DNA of 64,000 nucleotides from Nitrospira sp. (GCA_029194725.1 JARFXQ010000007.1:124001-188000); one strand, 5' to 3'. Positions 1 through 8,173 are shown, counted from the stretch's first letter. Made by a program: numbers and translations. The notes: generated by a model from the letters alone, not told the origin.

Positions 1-2
1 AC

Positions 3-119
3 ATGCCATTTTATCTGGAGCAGCACGAATCTCGCACTAGGATTGACCCGAGATATCAACTCGTCCCTCTGATGAACAGCGAATTACGGCTGTGTGAATA
101 CGAGGGAAATACCCAGTGA
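3..119 (+). CDS. 3' end of an unidentified reading frame
   Basis: An open frame enters from the left edge and stops with TGA at 117-119. The visible 38 residues begin with an ATG at 3 and are hydrophilic and protein-like (ending LCEYEGNTQ). It could be the C terminus of a gene that starts upstream or a tiny ORF. No family is recognised. Confidence 0.3.
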   Translation: MPFYLEQHESRTRIDPRYQLVPLMNSELRLCEYEGNTQ

Positions 120-880
120 CGTGGTTTCAATCTATTTGGAATAACAACCAAAACTCGTACACCTACAATCGCTCACGCTGTGACTAAAGAGATCGCGCCA
201 CTCGTCATCGTTTTAGGAATCTCCGTCCTGTTGATGTCCTCGGATTGCGCTGCAGGGCTTAGGGCTTCGCCCAACCCATCTGGCAGAGCCCTCGATGGCG
301 TACGCTCGGAAAACACTGAAGAACGGACAGGACGCTCCAGCCATGACAATACATCGGCGGCACATTGCCTAATAAAGCAATGCCTAGCGACACTTCATGA
401 CAGAGGCTATTTCTATGTAACCAGGTATCTTTAGTGTGTCCTGTGTAACCGCAGCACCGCGATCGTATGGGCTTTGGGGTCAAACGCTTCTCCGCCCTGC
501 AACTATTTGCGGTCTTCCTGTTCTTTGGCATCGCTCGTATCAACGAGTAATGCCCATCGGACTCCAGGTTGATGCGCAGAAAGGACAAAGGGAAACTGTT
601 CATGATGAGCATTGAATAGCAGTGTGTCCTGGTCTGTCACGTGGACAGGGCTTGCCTCTCACTCTCATGCCTAGCCATCGCCCCGGATCTCACGCTCGAC
701 AGGATTTCATTACGCTGGAGAATCTCCATTACGCCGCGGAGCAAAGTTGATTGAAATGGGATACTGCTCGACCGATGTGCGATCCTTGCTCACACCCGTC
801 GAGCAGAAAAGAGACCGTTGAAATGCGAACCGAGTTCCGGCGATGATCGGCACATTACCGAAATAGAAGGAGGAACTATC
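120..880. other. Gap before the pqq operon
   Basis: About 760 bases with no convincing gene. A GTG-started frame at 180-434 (+, 84 aa) has a hydrophobic N terminus resembling a signal peptide followed by polar sequence, but no ribosome-binding site is visible; it is only a weak candidate. The pqqA leader and its promoter must lie in the right part; no clear -35/-10 pair was identified. Confidence 0.4.
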
Positions 881-1018
881 ATGAATTGGGAAAAGCCTTC
901 ATTTGTGGAAATAAAAATGGACGCCGAGATCAACTCGTACCAAGATGATTTTCGAGACGGCCCCGGCGCGAAGGAACCATCGAAGGAAGCGCCGATCCTC
1001 ACCACTCGTCACGAATAA
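881..1018 (+). CDS. pqqA: PQQ precursor peptide PqqA
   Basis: This 45-residue peptide is the ribosomally made precursor of pyrroloquinoline quinone. In the family, a Glu and a Tyr spaced E-x3-Y are cross-linked by PqqE with PqqD and excised to form the cofactor. Here the pair is E16 and Y20 in EINSY, and the N terminus MNWEKPSFVEI is typical of PqqA. The peptide is longer than the classical 23-24 residues. The start at 881 is set by a strong AAGGAGGA site at 867-874, six bases upstream. It is the first gene of an uninterrupted pqqABCDE run, 15 bases before pqqB. The identification is secure from motif and context. Confidence 0.93.
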   Translation: MNWEKPSFVEIKMDAEINSYQDDFRDGPGAKEPSKEAPILTTRHE

Positions 1019-1033
1019 CAATGGGTGGATGCG

Positions 1034-1957
1034 ATGTTTGTGCGGGTTCTGGGGTCGGCTGCCGGAGGTGGATTCCCACAGTGGAACTGTGCCTGTGCGA
1101 ATTGCGGAGGCATGAGGAAAGGGCTGATTACTGCAAGCCCTCGGACCGAGGAATCCATCGCTCTCAGCGCGGATGGGACTACCTGGTTTCTTATCAACGC
1201 CTCTCCGGACATTCGTGCTCAGATCGAGCGTTTTGACGCCCTCCACCCTCGTCAATCACGTTCTACGCCGATCCAAGCCATCTTTTTGACCAACGGGGAT
1301 CTGGACCACTGTTTGGGGCTCCTCTCGCTCCGAGAGAATCACCGGCTCGTCTTGTATGCGACCGATTCTGTGCGTCGCGGGTTCACCGAAGGTAATGTCT
1401 TGTATCGGACGCTCCAGCGTTTCGCTGATCAGGTCACGTGGCGGACATTGAAGCCCGATGTTGAGGAACCGGTGCTCCTTGCGGATGGAAGGCCGTCGGA
1501 GCTGACGGTGACAGCTGTGGCCGTTCCAGGCAAACTTCCAATTCATCTGGAAGGGCTCGTTTCATCCGGTGAGGCGGACGTGAATGTGGGACTTCGATTT
1601 CGACAATTGACCAACGGAAACGTGCTGGCCTATTTCCCCGCCGTCGGCCGGATCACGTCCTCAGTTTTCAATGCGCTCGAAGGAGCCGGTTGCGTCATGT
1701 TCGACGGGACCTTTTGGTCGAGCGATGAACTATCCGCGCCGGGCTTCCTTGCAAAATCGGCGGAAGATCTCGCACATTGCCCTGTGGGTGGATCGGAGGG
1801 AAGTCTTTCGATGCTTTCGAACATTGCCGCTCCTCGCCGGGTGTTCATCCACATCAACAACACCAATCCCATGTTAAGAGAAGATTCTCGCGAACGAAAA
1901 CTCGTTGAGGCGGCAAGATGGGAAGTCGCATGGGACGGAATGGAGATCCTATTATGA
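1034..1957 (+). CDS. pqqB: PQQ biosynthesis protein PqqB
   Basis: A 307-residue metallo-beta-lactamase-fold protein of the PqqB family, known to hydroxylate the tyrosine moiety during PQQ synthesis. The N terminus MFVRVLGSAAGGGFPQWNC is the PqqB signature, and DLDHCLGLL near residue 90 corresponds to the family's altered metal-binding loop. An in-frame GTG at 1025 would add three residues; the ATG at 1034 is preferred because family members start right before the VLGSAAGG motif. The stop overlaps the pqqC start (ATGA at 1954-1957), which indicates translational coupling. Confidence 0.93.
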   Translation: MFVRVLGSAAGGGFPQWNCACANCGGMRKGLITASPRTEESIALSADGTTWFLINASPDIRAQIERFDALHPRQSRSTPIQAIFLTNGDLDHCLGLLSLRENHRLVLYATDSVRRGFTEGNVLYRTLQRFADQVTWRTLKPDVEEPVLLADGRPSELTVTAVAVPGKLPIHLEGLVSSGEADVNVGLRFRQLTNGNVLAYFPAVGRITSSVFNALEGAGCVMFDGTFWSSDELSAPGFLAKSAEDLAHCPVGGSEGSLSMLSNIAAPRRVFIHINNTNPMLREDSRERKLVEAARWEVAWDGMEILL

Positions 1958-2724
1958 CGATGGAGGATGACCACCATCGGGATCGGCTCACACAGGATGC
2001 TTTCATCGAGTGGCTCAAGCGGGAAGGTTCTCGGCGCTACCATGACCACCATCCGTTCCATGAGCTTATGCACAACGGGAGTTTGACGAAGGCCCAGATC
2101 CAACAATGGGTACTCAACCGTTATTACTATCAAACCCGGATTCCCATCAAGGATGCCCTCATTGTTTCGAAATCCGAGGATCCGGCTTTTCGCAGGATGT
2201 GGCTCCGTCGCATCCTGGACCATGACGGCGAACAGGAAGGAGAAGGAGGACTCGCCCTATGGCTTGAGCTGGCACGGGGCGTCGATCTCGATGCCGACGG
2301 AGTGGAGAGTTTTCGATCCGTACTCCCGGGAGTCAGGCTTGCGTGCGACGACTATGTCCGGTTCGTTCGTGAGGCTCCCCTTCTGGAGGCCGTGGCGTCC
2401 TCACTCACGGAATTGTTTGCACCTTCTCTCATGGTGCGGCGTCTCGAAGCATGGAAGCAACACTATCCCTGGGTGCGCTCGGAGTCTCTGGAGTATTTTC
2501 AGTTGCGTATCGCTCGCGCAACTCTCGATTCGAATCAGGCCGTCGAATTCGTGGTTCAGCACGCGACAACTTATTCTCTTCAAGAAAGCTGTGTGAGGGC
2601 ATTGGTCAGGAAAGCCGGCATTTTGTGGACCATGCTCGATCACCTCTCTATGGCCTATGTCGGAACGGGATCGGAACGGAAGCACGCTGCTCATGATTTT
2701 CACCAAGGTCAGACCTCGGCTTAG
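1954..2724 (+). CDS. pqqC: PQQ synthase PqqC
   Basis: A 256-residue all-helical, TenA-like oxidase that catalyses the last ring closure and oxidation giving PQQ. The sequence HPFHELMHNGSLTKAQIQQW followed by a YYYQTRIPIKDA stretch is characteristic of PqqC. Length matches the family (about 250). The reading frame is open upstream of 1954, but the ATG at 1954 forms an ATGA overlap with the pqqB stop and gives the expected N terminus. The spacing to pqqD is negative (overlap of 32 bases), so the operon is very compact. Confidence 0.94.
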   Translation: MTMEDDHHRDRLTQDAFIEWLKREGSRRYHDHHPFHELMHNGSLTKAQIQQWVLNRYYYQTRIPIKDALIVSKSEDPAFRRMWLRRILDHDGEQEGEGGLALWLELARGVDLDADGVESFRSVLPGVRLACDDYVRFVREAPLLEAVASSLTELFAPSLMVRRLEAWKQHYPWVRSESLEYFQLRIARATLDSNQAVEFVVQHATTYSLQESCVRALVRKAGILWTMLDHLSMAYVGTGSERKHAAHDFHQGQTSA

Positions 2725-2974
2725 TCCCAAAGTTCGCCTTAAGTTCGATCGGCGTACTGATCGCTACCTGCTCTTGTACCCCGAAACGGGACTCGAACTA
2801 AACAAGTCGGCCATGGCGATCGTACATCTGTGCACGGGTGAATGGACCATCGATGAGATGGTGGATCATCTCATCCGAGTCTATACTGACGTATCTCCTG
2901 ACGAAATAAGGCGAGAGGTGTGTGGCTTTCTGGATGTCCTTGCCGATCGCGGCCTGCTTCAACGTGTCTCATGA
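2693..2974 (+). CDS. pqqD: PqqA-binding chaperone PqqD
   Basis: A 93-residue PqqD protein, the small chaperone that binds PqqA and presents it to the radical-SAM enzyme PqqE. Visible family traits are the N-terminal RPRLSPKVRLKFDRRTDRYLLLYPE segment (residues about 6-31) and the LNKSAMAIVHLCTG helix. The frame is open from 2657, but the ATG at 2693 gives the standard N terminus and length. Its start lies inside the end of pqqC and its stop overlaps the pqqE start by ATGA. Confidence 0.92.
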   Translation: MIFTKVRPRLSPKVRLKFDRRTDRYLLLYPETGLELNKSAMAIVHLCTGEWTIDEMVDHLIRVYTDVSPDEIRREVCGFLDVLADRGLLQRVS

Positions 2975-4074
2975 ACAACGAGCATCGTCCGTATACATTG
3001 ATTGCCGAACTCACCTATCGGTGTCCGCTTCGTTGCCCCTACTGTTCAAATCCGTCGGACTTTGCAGGGCGTGGGGATGAAATCGACACCGACACATGGC
3101 TTCGAGTCTTTCAGGAAGCCGAAGCACTCGGCGTGGTTCAACTCAATCTCACGGGAGGCGAGCCGTTGTTGAGGGATGATCTGGAACAGCTCGTCGAGGG
3201 GGCCGGCAAGCTCGAACTGTACACGAACCTCATCACAAGCGGAATTCCGCTCACGTTCGAGCGGCTCTCGCGACTTCGCACATTGGGACTGGATAGCGTA
3301 CAAGTATCTATCCAAAGTTCGGGACCCTCCGTATCGGACCGCATCGCCGGAGCGCCGTCGTTCAACCGCAAGCTCGACGCCATGCAGTGGGTCACATCGC
3401 TCGCCCTTCCATTGACCATGAACGCCGTGCTCCATCGAGAGAACATCTCTGACGTCGAAGCGCTCATCGCTCTGGCCGAACGCGTTTCCGCCGATCGGCT
3501 CGAATTAGCGAATACGCAGTACCTTGGATGGGCACTGAAGAATCGCGTGGCGCTCCTACCAACTCGGGAGCAGATCGAGCGGGCAAGAACTGTTGCGATT
3601 GAGGCCAAAATGCGCCTTCGCGGAAAAATGGAGGTGCTCTTCATCACGCCGGACTATTACTCCGAGTACCCTAAATCCTGCATGGAAGGATGGGGCCGCC
3701 GGTTCATCGTGGTCAATCCGGAAGGGCTCGCCTTACCCTGTCATCTGGCTCATACGATACCGGGATTGCATTTCGAACAGGTCATGCAGAGCCGGCTCGC
3801 GGATATCTGGCATCATTCAGCCGGATTCAACCGATTCCGCGGCGAAGATTGGCTACCCGATCCTTGTAGGACCTGTGAGCGCCGCGCTCTAGATTTCGGA
3901 GGCTGTCGCTGTCAAGCGTTCCATGTCGTGGGAGATGCCGGCATGACCGACCCTATCTGTTCTCTCGCTCCTGGCCATGGCCACATTGAGTCGGCAAGGG
4001 CTCAGGCCAATCGCACGACCGAAATCCCCGTCCTGTTCGATTATCGAACCGGTCGAGGGTGCTCTTCACGATGA
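2971..4074 (+). CDS. pqqE: Radical-SAM PqqA peptide cyclase PqqE
   Basis: A 367-residue radical S-adenosylmethionine enzyme that forms the Glu-Tyr carbon-carbon bond in PqqA. The CxxxCxxC cluster motif is C18, C22 and C25 (RCPLRCPYC). The GGEPLLRDD segment follows at about residue 60, and the C-terminal SPASM region carries further cysteines (CMEGWG, LPCHLA, DPCRTCERR, GGCRCQAF). The start at 2971 is chosen from the ATGA overlap with pqqD; an upstream in-frame extension to 2920 lies inside pqqD. The stop overlaps the next gene by ATGA. Confidence 0.94.
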   Translation: MNNEHRPYTLIAELTYRCPLRCPYCSNPSDFAGRGDEIDTDTWLRVFQEAEALGVVQLNLTGGEPLLRDDLEQLVEGAGKLELYTNLITSGIPLTFERLSRLRTLGLDSVQVSIQSSGPSVSDRIAGAPSFNRKLDAMQWVTSLALPLTMNAVLHRENISDVEALIALAERVSADRLELANTQYLGWALKNRVALLPTREQIERARTVAIEAKMRLRGKMEVLFITPDYYSEYPKSCMEGWGRRFIVVNPEGLALPCHLAHTIPGLHFEQVMQSRLADIWHHSAGFNRFRGEDWLPDPCRTCERRALDFGGCRCQAFHVVGDAGMTDPICSLAPGHGHIESARAQANRTTEIPVLFDYRTGRGCSSR

Positions 4075-4592
4075 CCCGACGTATGAATACCAATCTGATC
4101 ATGTTGCTTGTGCTGTGCGTGGCTGTCGGCATGTTCGCGTTTGCAAAAGATCGCTCGTTGCCGCTGCAGGGACTCTATGCGAGCGGCCGACTCTTCGAAA
4201 GCGTCTGGATCGAATTGTTGTTGGGCTTCCTTATCGCCGGGTTTGTCGATGTGCTTATTTCCCCGGCGCAGGTCACCGCATGGTTGGGAACTGAATCCTC
4301 GATACGCGGAATCCTTGTGGCGTGGATGGCTGGTTTGGTGATTCCTGGAGGGCCCTATCTTTTGTTTCCCCTGGCGGCGAGCCTCTGGAAAGCCGGGGTG
4401 CCTCCCGGCGCCTTGATCGCTCTGATTACCGCCAAAACATTGGTTAGTCCTATTAGAATTTTGACCTATGAAGCGCCTCTGTTAGGGTGGCGATTGACCA
4501 TCGCTCGATGTGTGCCTGCTCTCTTGGTTCCTCCGATTATGGGGATACTGGGACAGTGGCTCTTTAATCTATTCGTGAGGAAGTCATTATGA
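4071..4592 (+). CDS. YraQ/DUF318-like membrane permease in the pqq operon
   Basis: A 173-residue integral membrane protein with about four to five hydrophobic segments. The stretches ELLLGFLIAGFVDVLISP and GLVIPGGPYLLFPLAASLW resemble the permease (YraQ/DUF318) family, though the protein is only about half the usual length of that family. It is joined to pqqE and to the following dehydrogenase by ATGA overlaps, so it is co-translated with the PQQ genes. A role in moving PQQ, a sugar or an ion would be a guess; no substrate can be read from the sequence. Confidence 0.7.
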   Translation: MTRRMNTNLIMLLVLCVAVGMFAFAKDRSLPLQGLYASGRLFESVWIELLLGFLIAGFVDVLISPAQVTAWLGTESSIRGILVAWMAGLVIPGGPYLLFPLAASLWKAGVPPGALIALITAKTLVSPIRILTYEAPLLGWRLTIARCVPALLVPPIMGILGQWLFNLFVRKSL

Positions 4593-5734
4593 GCACAAAC
4601 TGCGTGAGAAAACGCACAGTCAGCAATCGCATTGTCGGGATGGTCTGCGCTTCGTTGATGTTGTTCTTCTTTGGGGACCGGATCGAAGCCCGCTCTCTTC
4701 CTCTCGAGACGATCAAACTTCCTCCTGGTTTTACCATCGCTGTTTACGCGGACAATGTTCCGAATGCGCGAGGTATGGCGCTAGGGCAAAACGGCACCCT
4801 CTTTGTCGGCACAAGAGACAAAGGCGATGTCTATGCTGTGTTGGACAAGAACGGCGATCAGCGTGCAGACGAAGTGCTGACGATCGCTCGCGGGTTGCAT
4901 ATGCCGGTGGGCGTGGCCTATCGAAACGGCTCGCTCTATGTTTCCGCCGTCGATCGCATCCTGCGGTTCGATGATATCGACACACAGTTGAAACAAGTGC
5001 CGCCACCAACGGTCATCGCGGACCACTTCCCCAAAGAGACCAGTCACGGATGGAAGTTTATCGCCTTCGGTCCCGATGGAAAACTCTATGTGCCGGTAGG
5101 AGCACCCTGTAATATCTGTGAGCCCGATCCTGATCGCTATGCTCTCATCAGCAGTCTCAATCCCGATGGGAGCGGATACGAGGTCGTGGCCCGTGGTGTC
5201 CGAAACTCAGTCGGTTTCGATTGGGACCCGAACACCCATGACTTATGGTTCACCGACAATGGACGGGATCATCTCGGTGACAATCAACCGCCGGATGAAC
5301 TCAACCGTGCGACGAAGCCGGGGCTGCACTTCGGCTATCCCTATTGCCATGGGGGAACAATCCCGGATCCTCAGTACGGCCGCAAACATGCTTGTCGAGA
5401 ATTCACGGCGCCTGCGGCCGCTCTGGGTCCTCACGTCGCACCCCTGGGCATGCGTTTTTACACCGGCACCATGTTCCCCAAGGAGTATCGGAATCAGATT
5501 TTTATCGCCGAGCATGGATCGTGGAATCGGAGCGAGAAAATCGGATATCGGATCACTCTTGTGTCACGAGATGAGCAAGGGCGAACACGATATTCGGTCT
5601 TTGCAAAAGGATGGCTTCAAGGCGAAAAGGCATGGGGCCGTCCTGCCGACATCCTCGTCATGCCGGATGGTGCCCTGCTGGTCTCAGACGATTCGGCCGG
5701 CGTGATCTATCGAATCACCTACAGCGAACCCTAG
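4589..5734 (+). CDS. PQQ-type sugar/sorbosone dehydrogenase
   Basis: A 381-residue exported beta-propeller enzyme of the soluble glucose dehydrogenase / L-sorbosone dehydrogenase family, which oxidises sugars in the periplasm using PQQ. An N-terminal signal segment (about residues 12-35, hydrophobic ASLMLFFFG core) is followed by propeller blades. H153 in TSHGWKF is the likely catalytic histidine, and R205-N206 in GVRNSVGF matches the PQQ-contacting Arg-Asn of the family. It is the last gene of the pqq operon and starts within the permease stop (ATGA), so cofactor and apo-enzyme are made together. The exact sugar is unknown. Confidence 0.85.
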   Translation: MSTNCVRKRTVSNRIVGMVCASLMLFFFGDRIEARSLPLETIKLPPGFTIAVYADNVPNARGMALGQNGTLFVGTRDKGDVYAVLDKNGDQRADEVLTIARGLHMPVGVAYRNGSLYVSAVDRILRFDDIDTQLKQVPPPTVIADHFPKETSHGWKFIAFGPDGKLYVPVGAPCNICEPDPDRYALISSLNPDGSGYEVVARGVRNSVGFDWDPNTHDLWFTDNGRDHLGDNQPPDELNRATKPGLHFGYPYCHGGTIPDPQYGRKHACREFTAPAAALGPHVAPLGMRFYTGTMFPKEYRNQIFIAEHGSWNRSEKIGYRITLVSRDEQGRTRYSVFAKGWLQGEKAWGRPADILVMPDGALLVSDDSAGVIYRITYSEP

Positions 5735-5845
5735 CAAGACGCCGAAAACGTCCAATGAACAGGCTCCTTGATAGAAGGTTTCTTGAGAGTCGGCAGCGCT
5801 CGACTTGGTCGCCGGTTCAGACCATTCGTCGCCTCTTGCCTACGT

Positions 5846-6763
5846 TCAGACTCGATAACGTAGAAAAAGATGACCCCGCTTGGCCCATTTCACGGACTGC
5901 AGCGCTCCCCAGATAGCCTGTTCGGGAGCCAACTCGATCGGATCAGAAAAGGCTGGACGTTCTCTGGTCCGACCACGCCCGACGATCTGAGGGGACATGG
6001 TGAGAAATAGTTCGTCAACCAGCGATCGCTTCAGGAAAGACGAAAACAACGCCGGCCCCCCTTCATGGAGAAGAAGATTCACTCGATACTCGGCATAGAG
6101 CAGAGCAACCATATTGGATGGATCGATCCTCCCTTCGCCGGGAAGGAGGCGGATCGTGGCCGGCAACGTAGCTCCGTATCTTTGACGCAGACGCGCGGCG
6201 CCTTGTTGGGTTGTCAGCACAAGGCTGCGGATCTCTTCGTGCCGAAACAATGGTTGGTCCAGGTCCACATGACCCCTGCCGCTCACCACGACGTTCAAAG
6301 GATGGCGCGAATGCTTACCTACATGTTTGCGAAACGCGTGAAATTCCTTCTCGAAGTGAGGGTACACGAAGCCCGCGGTCCACACATGGCCGGGCGCGTT
6401 CCGAAACGTGTCTTCTCCGATCATGACTGCGTCGGCACAGGCTCGTAACAAACCCATAACAAACGCGTCTTCGTCATTCCTGCCGCTGATCTCCGCACCT
6501 CCCGATTGGCCGGGAATCTTCAGGGACACAATGCCGTCCAAAGTCTGAACAAAGTTGGCGATGATCAGTGGCCTGTTCAATGAATTGCTGAAGAACAATT
6601 CGCCGTCATAAGCTTCTCGCAGGATCTTCGTCAGATAGGGAGAGGGGGCGGCTCCGGTTCCATCGTGTAGTGTTCTAATTTCCAATATCTCTCCAGAATG
6701 AGACCAGACTGTGGAAGTGTAAAGCCGCTCAAACACTACACGTCGAAAAAAAGGGCTCAGCAC
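5846..6763 (-). CDS. RibD C-terminal/dihydrofolate-reductase-like reductase
   Basis: A 305-residue protein with a RibD_C reductase domain, as in pyrimidine deaminase/reductase of riboflavin synthesis. The segment IIANFVQTLDGIVSL (about residue 68), the ADAVMIGEDTFR loop and the GGPALFSSFLKRSLVDELFLT helix are typical of the family. No deaminase domain is present, so it is a stand-alone reductase whose substrate is not certain. The gene converges on the pqq operon. The N-terminal 20-30 residues are atypical, and the true start may be further inside. Confidence 0.75.
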   Translation of the reverse strand: MLSPFFRRVVFERLYTSTVWSHSGEILEIRTLHDGTGAAPSPYLTKILREAYDGELFFSNSLNRPLIIANFVQTLDGIVSLKIPGQSGGAEISGRNDEDAFVMGLLRACADAVMIGEDTFRNAPGHVWTAGFVYPHFEKEFHAFRKHVGKHSRHPLNVVVSGRGHVDLDQPLFRHEEIRSLVLTTQQGAARLRQRYGATLPATIRLLPGEGRIDPSNMVALLYAEYRVNLLLHEGGPALFSSFLKRSLVDELFLTMSPQIVGRGRTRERPAFSDPIELAPEQAIWGALQSVKWAKRGHLFLRYRV

Positions 6764-6796
6764 GAACGGAATATCTCAGTAGATTCACTGAACGCT

Positions 6797-6829
6797 CCGT
6801 TCGTCCTGAGGCTCTCGAAGGAGGAACGG
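6797..6829. repeat. REP-like palindrome
   Basis: A 33-base imperfect palindrome. The arms are CCGTTCGTCCT and AGGAGGAACGG (one mismatch) around a TGAGGCTCTCGA centre. This form matches the widespread intergenic REP-type motif built on CCGTTCGTCCTGAG...CGAAGGACGAACGG. It lies just upstream of the RibD-like gene start. Confidence 0.6.
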
Positions 6830-6834
6830 AGGGG

Positions 6835-6852
6835 TTTTCCGCAGCCTGTTAG
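6835..6852. repeat. Recurrent 18-base motif, copy 1
   Basis: The sequence ttttccgcagcctgttag is, in reverse orientation, nearly the same as ctagcaggttgcggaaaa at 24966-24983 (two differences). It lies six bases beyond the REP-like palindrome, suggesting a composite intergenic repeat. Confidence 0.5.
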
Positions 6853-7244
6853 AGACTTTGTTGCGCGAAGCACTGATTCATCAGGCGATGGAGGAAGACA
6901 AGAGTTAAACTGAACGTTCGGCAAAAATGGTCGGCGGGATGGGGCACTTCCATCATGCGGACAGGGACACTTGATCGTGGACATGTTTCGGCACAAGAGA
7001 TAACGGTGATTGATCCCGGATTCCGCAGTAGCGACCGAATCCAAAAAGCCAGTCCCAGAAACATATTGATAATCAATGTCTTGAGTTACCAATTCTGAAC
7101 TGCGCCGCAGTTGAACATGGTGAATGCTGTCTTGCTGGTAGTACAAGAATTCATTTGGATTGACCGCAACTTGTGAATGCACCTTGGATTTCAGCTGCGG
7201 AATCCGGGTTGATGGGTTCACACAGACCGACAGCTGAAGGACAC

Positions 7245-7673
7245 TCACAAGTTCGGGTGATCTTCACCAGGGAGTTTCTTGCTGGGCACTGTGCCGCCCG
7301 GCACCGTTCCACCGGGAAGCGTGCCGCCCGGCACCGTCTCATTTGGAAATGTTCCGCCTGACAGCATCCCACCAGGGACTGTGCCGCCTGGTATCGTGCC
7401 GCCGGGCAGAGTACCGCCGCGCAAGGTGCCGCCCGGCACCGTGCCTCCCGGCAAGGTGCCGCCTTCGGGCGTGTTGTCCAACCCCGCCACCTCAGGTCCC
7501 CTGAATCCCATTTCGCCCGATCGCACCCCGCCGGCTAGGCCGTCACGGGCAGCGGATGGTCCCTCGGCTCCCCATGCTGGAATGGCCATCCATGCAGCGG
7601 ACAAGCCGATCCACAGGCAAAGGCCCGCGCATCCATCGATCATCCACCGATTTGTGTTTGTTCGATGATTCAC
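7245..7673 (-). CDS. Secreted PGGT-repeat protein
   Basis: A 142-residue protein with an N-terminal signal peptide (hydrophobic CAGLCLWIGLSAAWMAIPAWG, cleavage near AWGAEG) and a C-terminal region of about twelve imperfect five-residue repeats of the form PGGT(V/L/I). The start is a GTG at 7673, supported by GGAGGTG six bases upstream. The repeats may form an extended, collagen-like or beta-stacked secreted segment. No enzymatic motif is seen and no function can be named. The repeat is also open on the opposite strand, but only this strand has a ribosome site and signal peptide. Confidence 0.7.
   Translation of the reverse strand: MNHRTNTNRWMIDGCAGLCLWIGLSAAWMAIPAWGAEGPSAARDGLAGGVRSGEMGFRGPEVAGLDNTPEGGTLPGGTVPGGTLRGGTLPGGTIPGGTVPGGMLSGGTFPNETVPGGTLPGGTVPGGTVPSKKLPGEDHPNL
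7260..7470. repeat. 15-base tandem repeat coding PGGTV
   Basis: Imperfect 15-base units close to gtgccgcccggcacc are arranged in tandem inside the preceding gene. Variation between units (changes in the first and third positions, some codon exchanges such as PNET) shows that the array is not brand new. Confidence 0.7.
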
Positions 7674-7732
7674 TTTTCACCTCCGGTCAATAGGACTAAA
7701 GGCACAACCCATTTCAACTGGACGGTTTCTCG

Positions 7733-7915
7733 TTATGCACCGGCTTCTTGTCCCTGCGACTTGATGAAATCTTTGTATCGCTTCTAATCTCCTTCCACCT
7801 GCTCCAACGATACGACCGTCCAGTGCAGGTGTTTATCATTGATTTGCCCCACTTGCTCCACCCCTTCGCTGAAATTATGAAGCGTCCGTGGATTGAGCAG
7901 ACAGCGACAGGTTTT
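7733..7915 (-). pseudogene. Decayed SRPBCC-family gene with internal deletion
   Basis: One frame reads NFSEGVEQVGQINDKHLHW, then SLEQVEGD, a TAG stop (7784-7786), then KRYKDFIKSQGQEAGA and a TAA (7733-7735). The first part resembles the N-terminal half of SRPBCC/cyclase-type proteins (typically FPRFMEGVEEVRQLDD..LHW) and the last part resembles their C terminus (VEGDLERFKEFIE.RG.ETGAW). The roughly 50-70 residues usually between them are missing. I infer an in-frame deletion plus a nonsense change. It lies just downstream of the DUF2630 gene on the same strand. Confidence 0.6.
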
Positions 7916-7927
7916 CGATCCCTTGAT

Positions 7928-8173
7928 TCATTGCTCATACTTCTCGACAGTCTCCGCCGACCTGACCTGCGCCATGTCGGCATCTTGTCCGGCGGTCCGT
8001 AACGCGCGTCGTTGGCGAAGAAGATCCCAGCATTGATCAAGTTGGACTTGCAGAGCCCGCAACCGACCTAGATCCTCCTCACTCGTGGTTTCACGGGCCA
8101 GCATTTCATGCTCCTGACCGACGAGTTCCTCGATACGATTGAGCACTGACTGATCGGTTGTTTTCTCATCCAT
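7928..8173 (-). CDS. DUF2630 family protein
   Basis: An 81-residue soluble, helical protein that matches the DUF2630 family along its whole length. Visible traits are the ILNRIEELV-like start, the LRALQVQLDQCWDLLRQRRA core with the conserved DQCWDLLRQRRA string, and the ETVEKYEQ end. Function is unknown; in other genomes it is a small single-domain protein. The ATG at 8173 gives the full family length. The decayed SRPBCC gene follows directly downstream. Confidence 0.85.
   Translation of the reverse strand: MDEKTTDQSVLNRIEELVGQEHEMLARETTSEEDLGRLRALQVQLDQCWDLLRQRRALRTAGQDADMAQVRSAETVEKYEQ

Larger units (their letters stand above)
6764..7244. other. Gap between the RibD-like gene and the PGGT-repeat gene
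   Basis: About 480 bases. A 163-codon frame is open on the minus strand (6757-7248) but its composition is not protein-like. The stretch holds a REP-like palindrome (6797-6829) and a recurring 18-base motif (6835-6852), listed separately. Nothing else is recognised. Confidence 0.5.

Noticed and set aside
6757..7248. 163-codon minus-strand frame
   Set aside because: Runs through a REP-like palindrome and a repeat motif, with a composition unlike real proteins and no ribosome site.
7279..7668. 129-codon plus-strand frame with GTVPP repeats
   Set aside because: It is the reverse reading of the PGGT-repeat gene, without a signal peptide or ribosome site; the minus strand has both.
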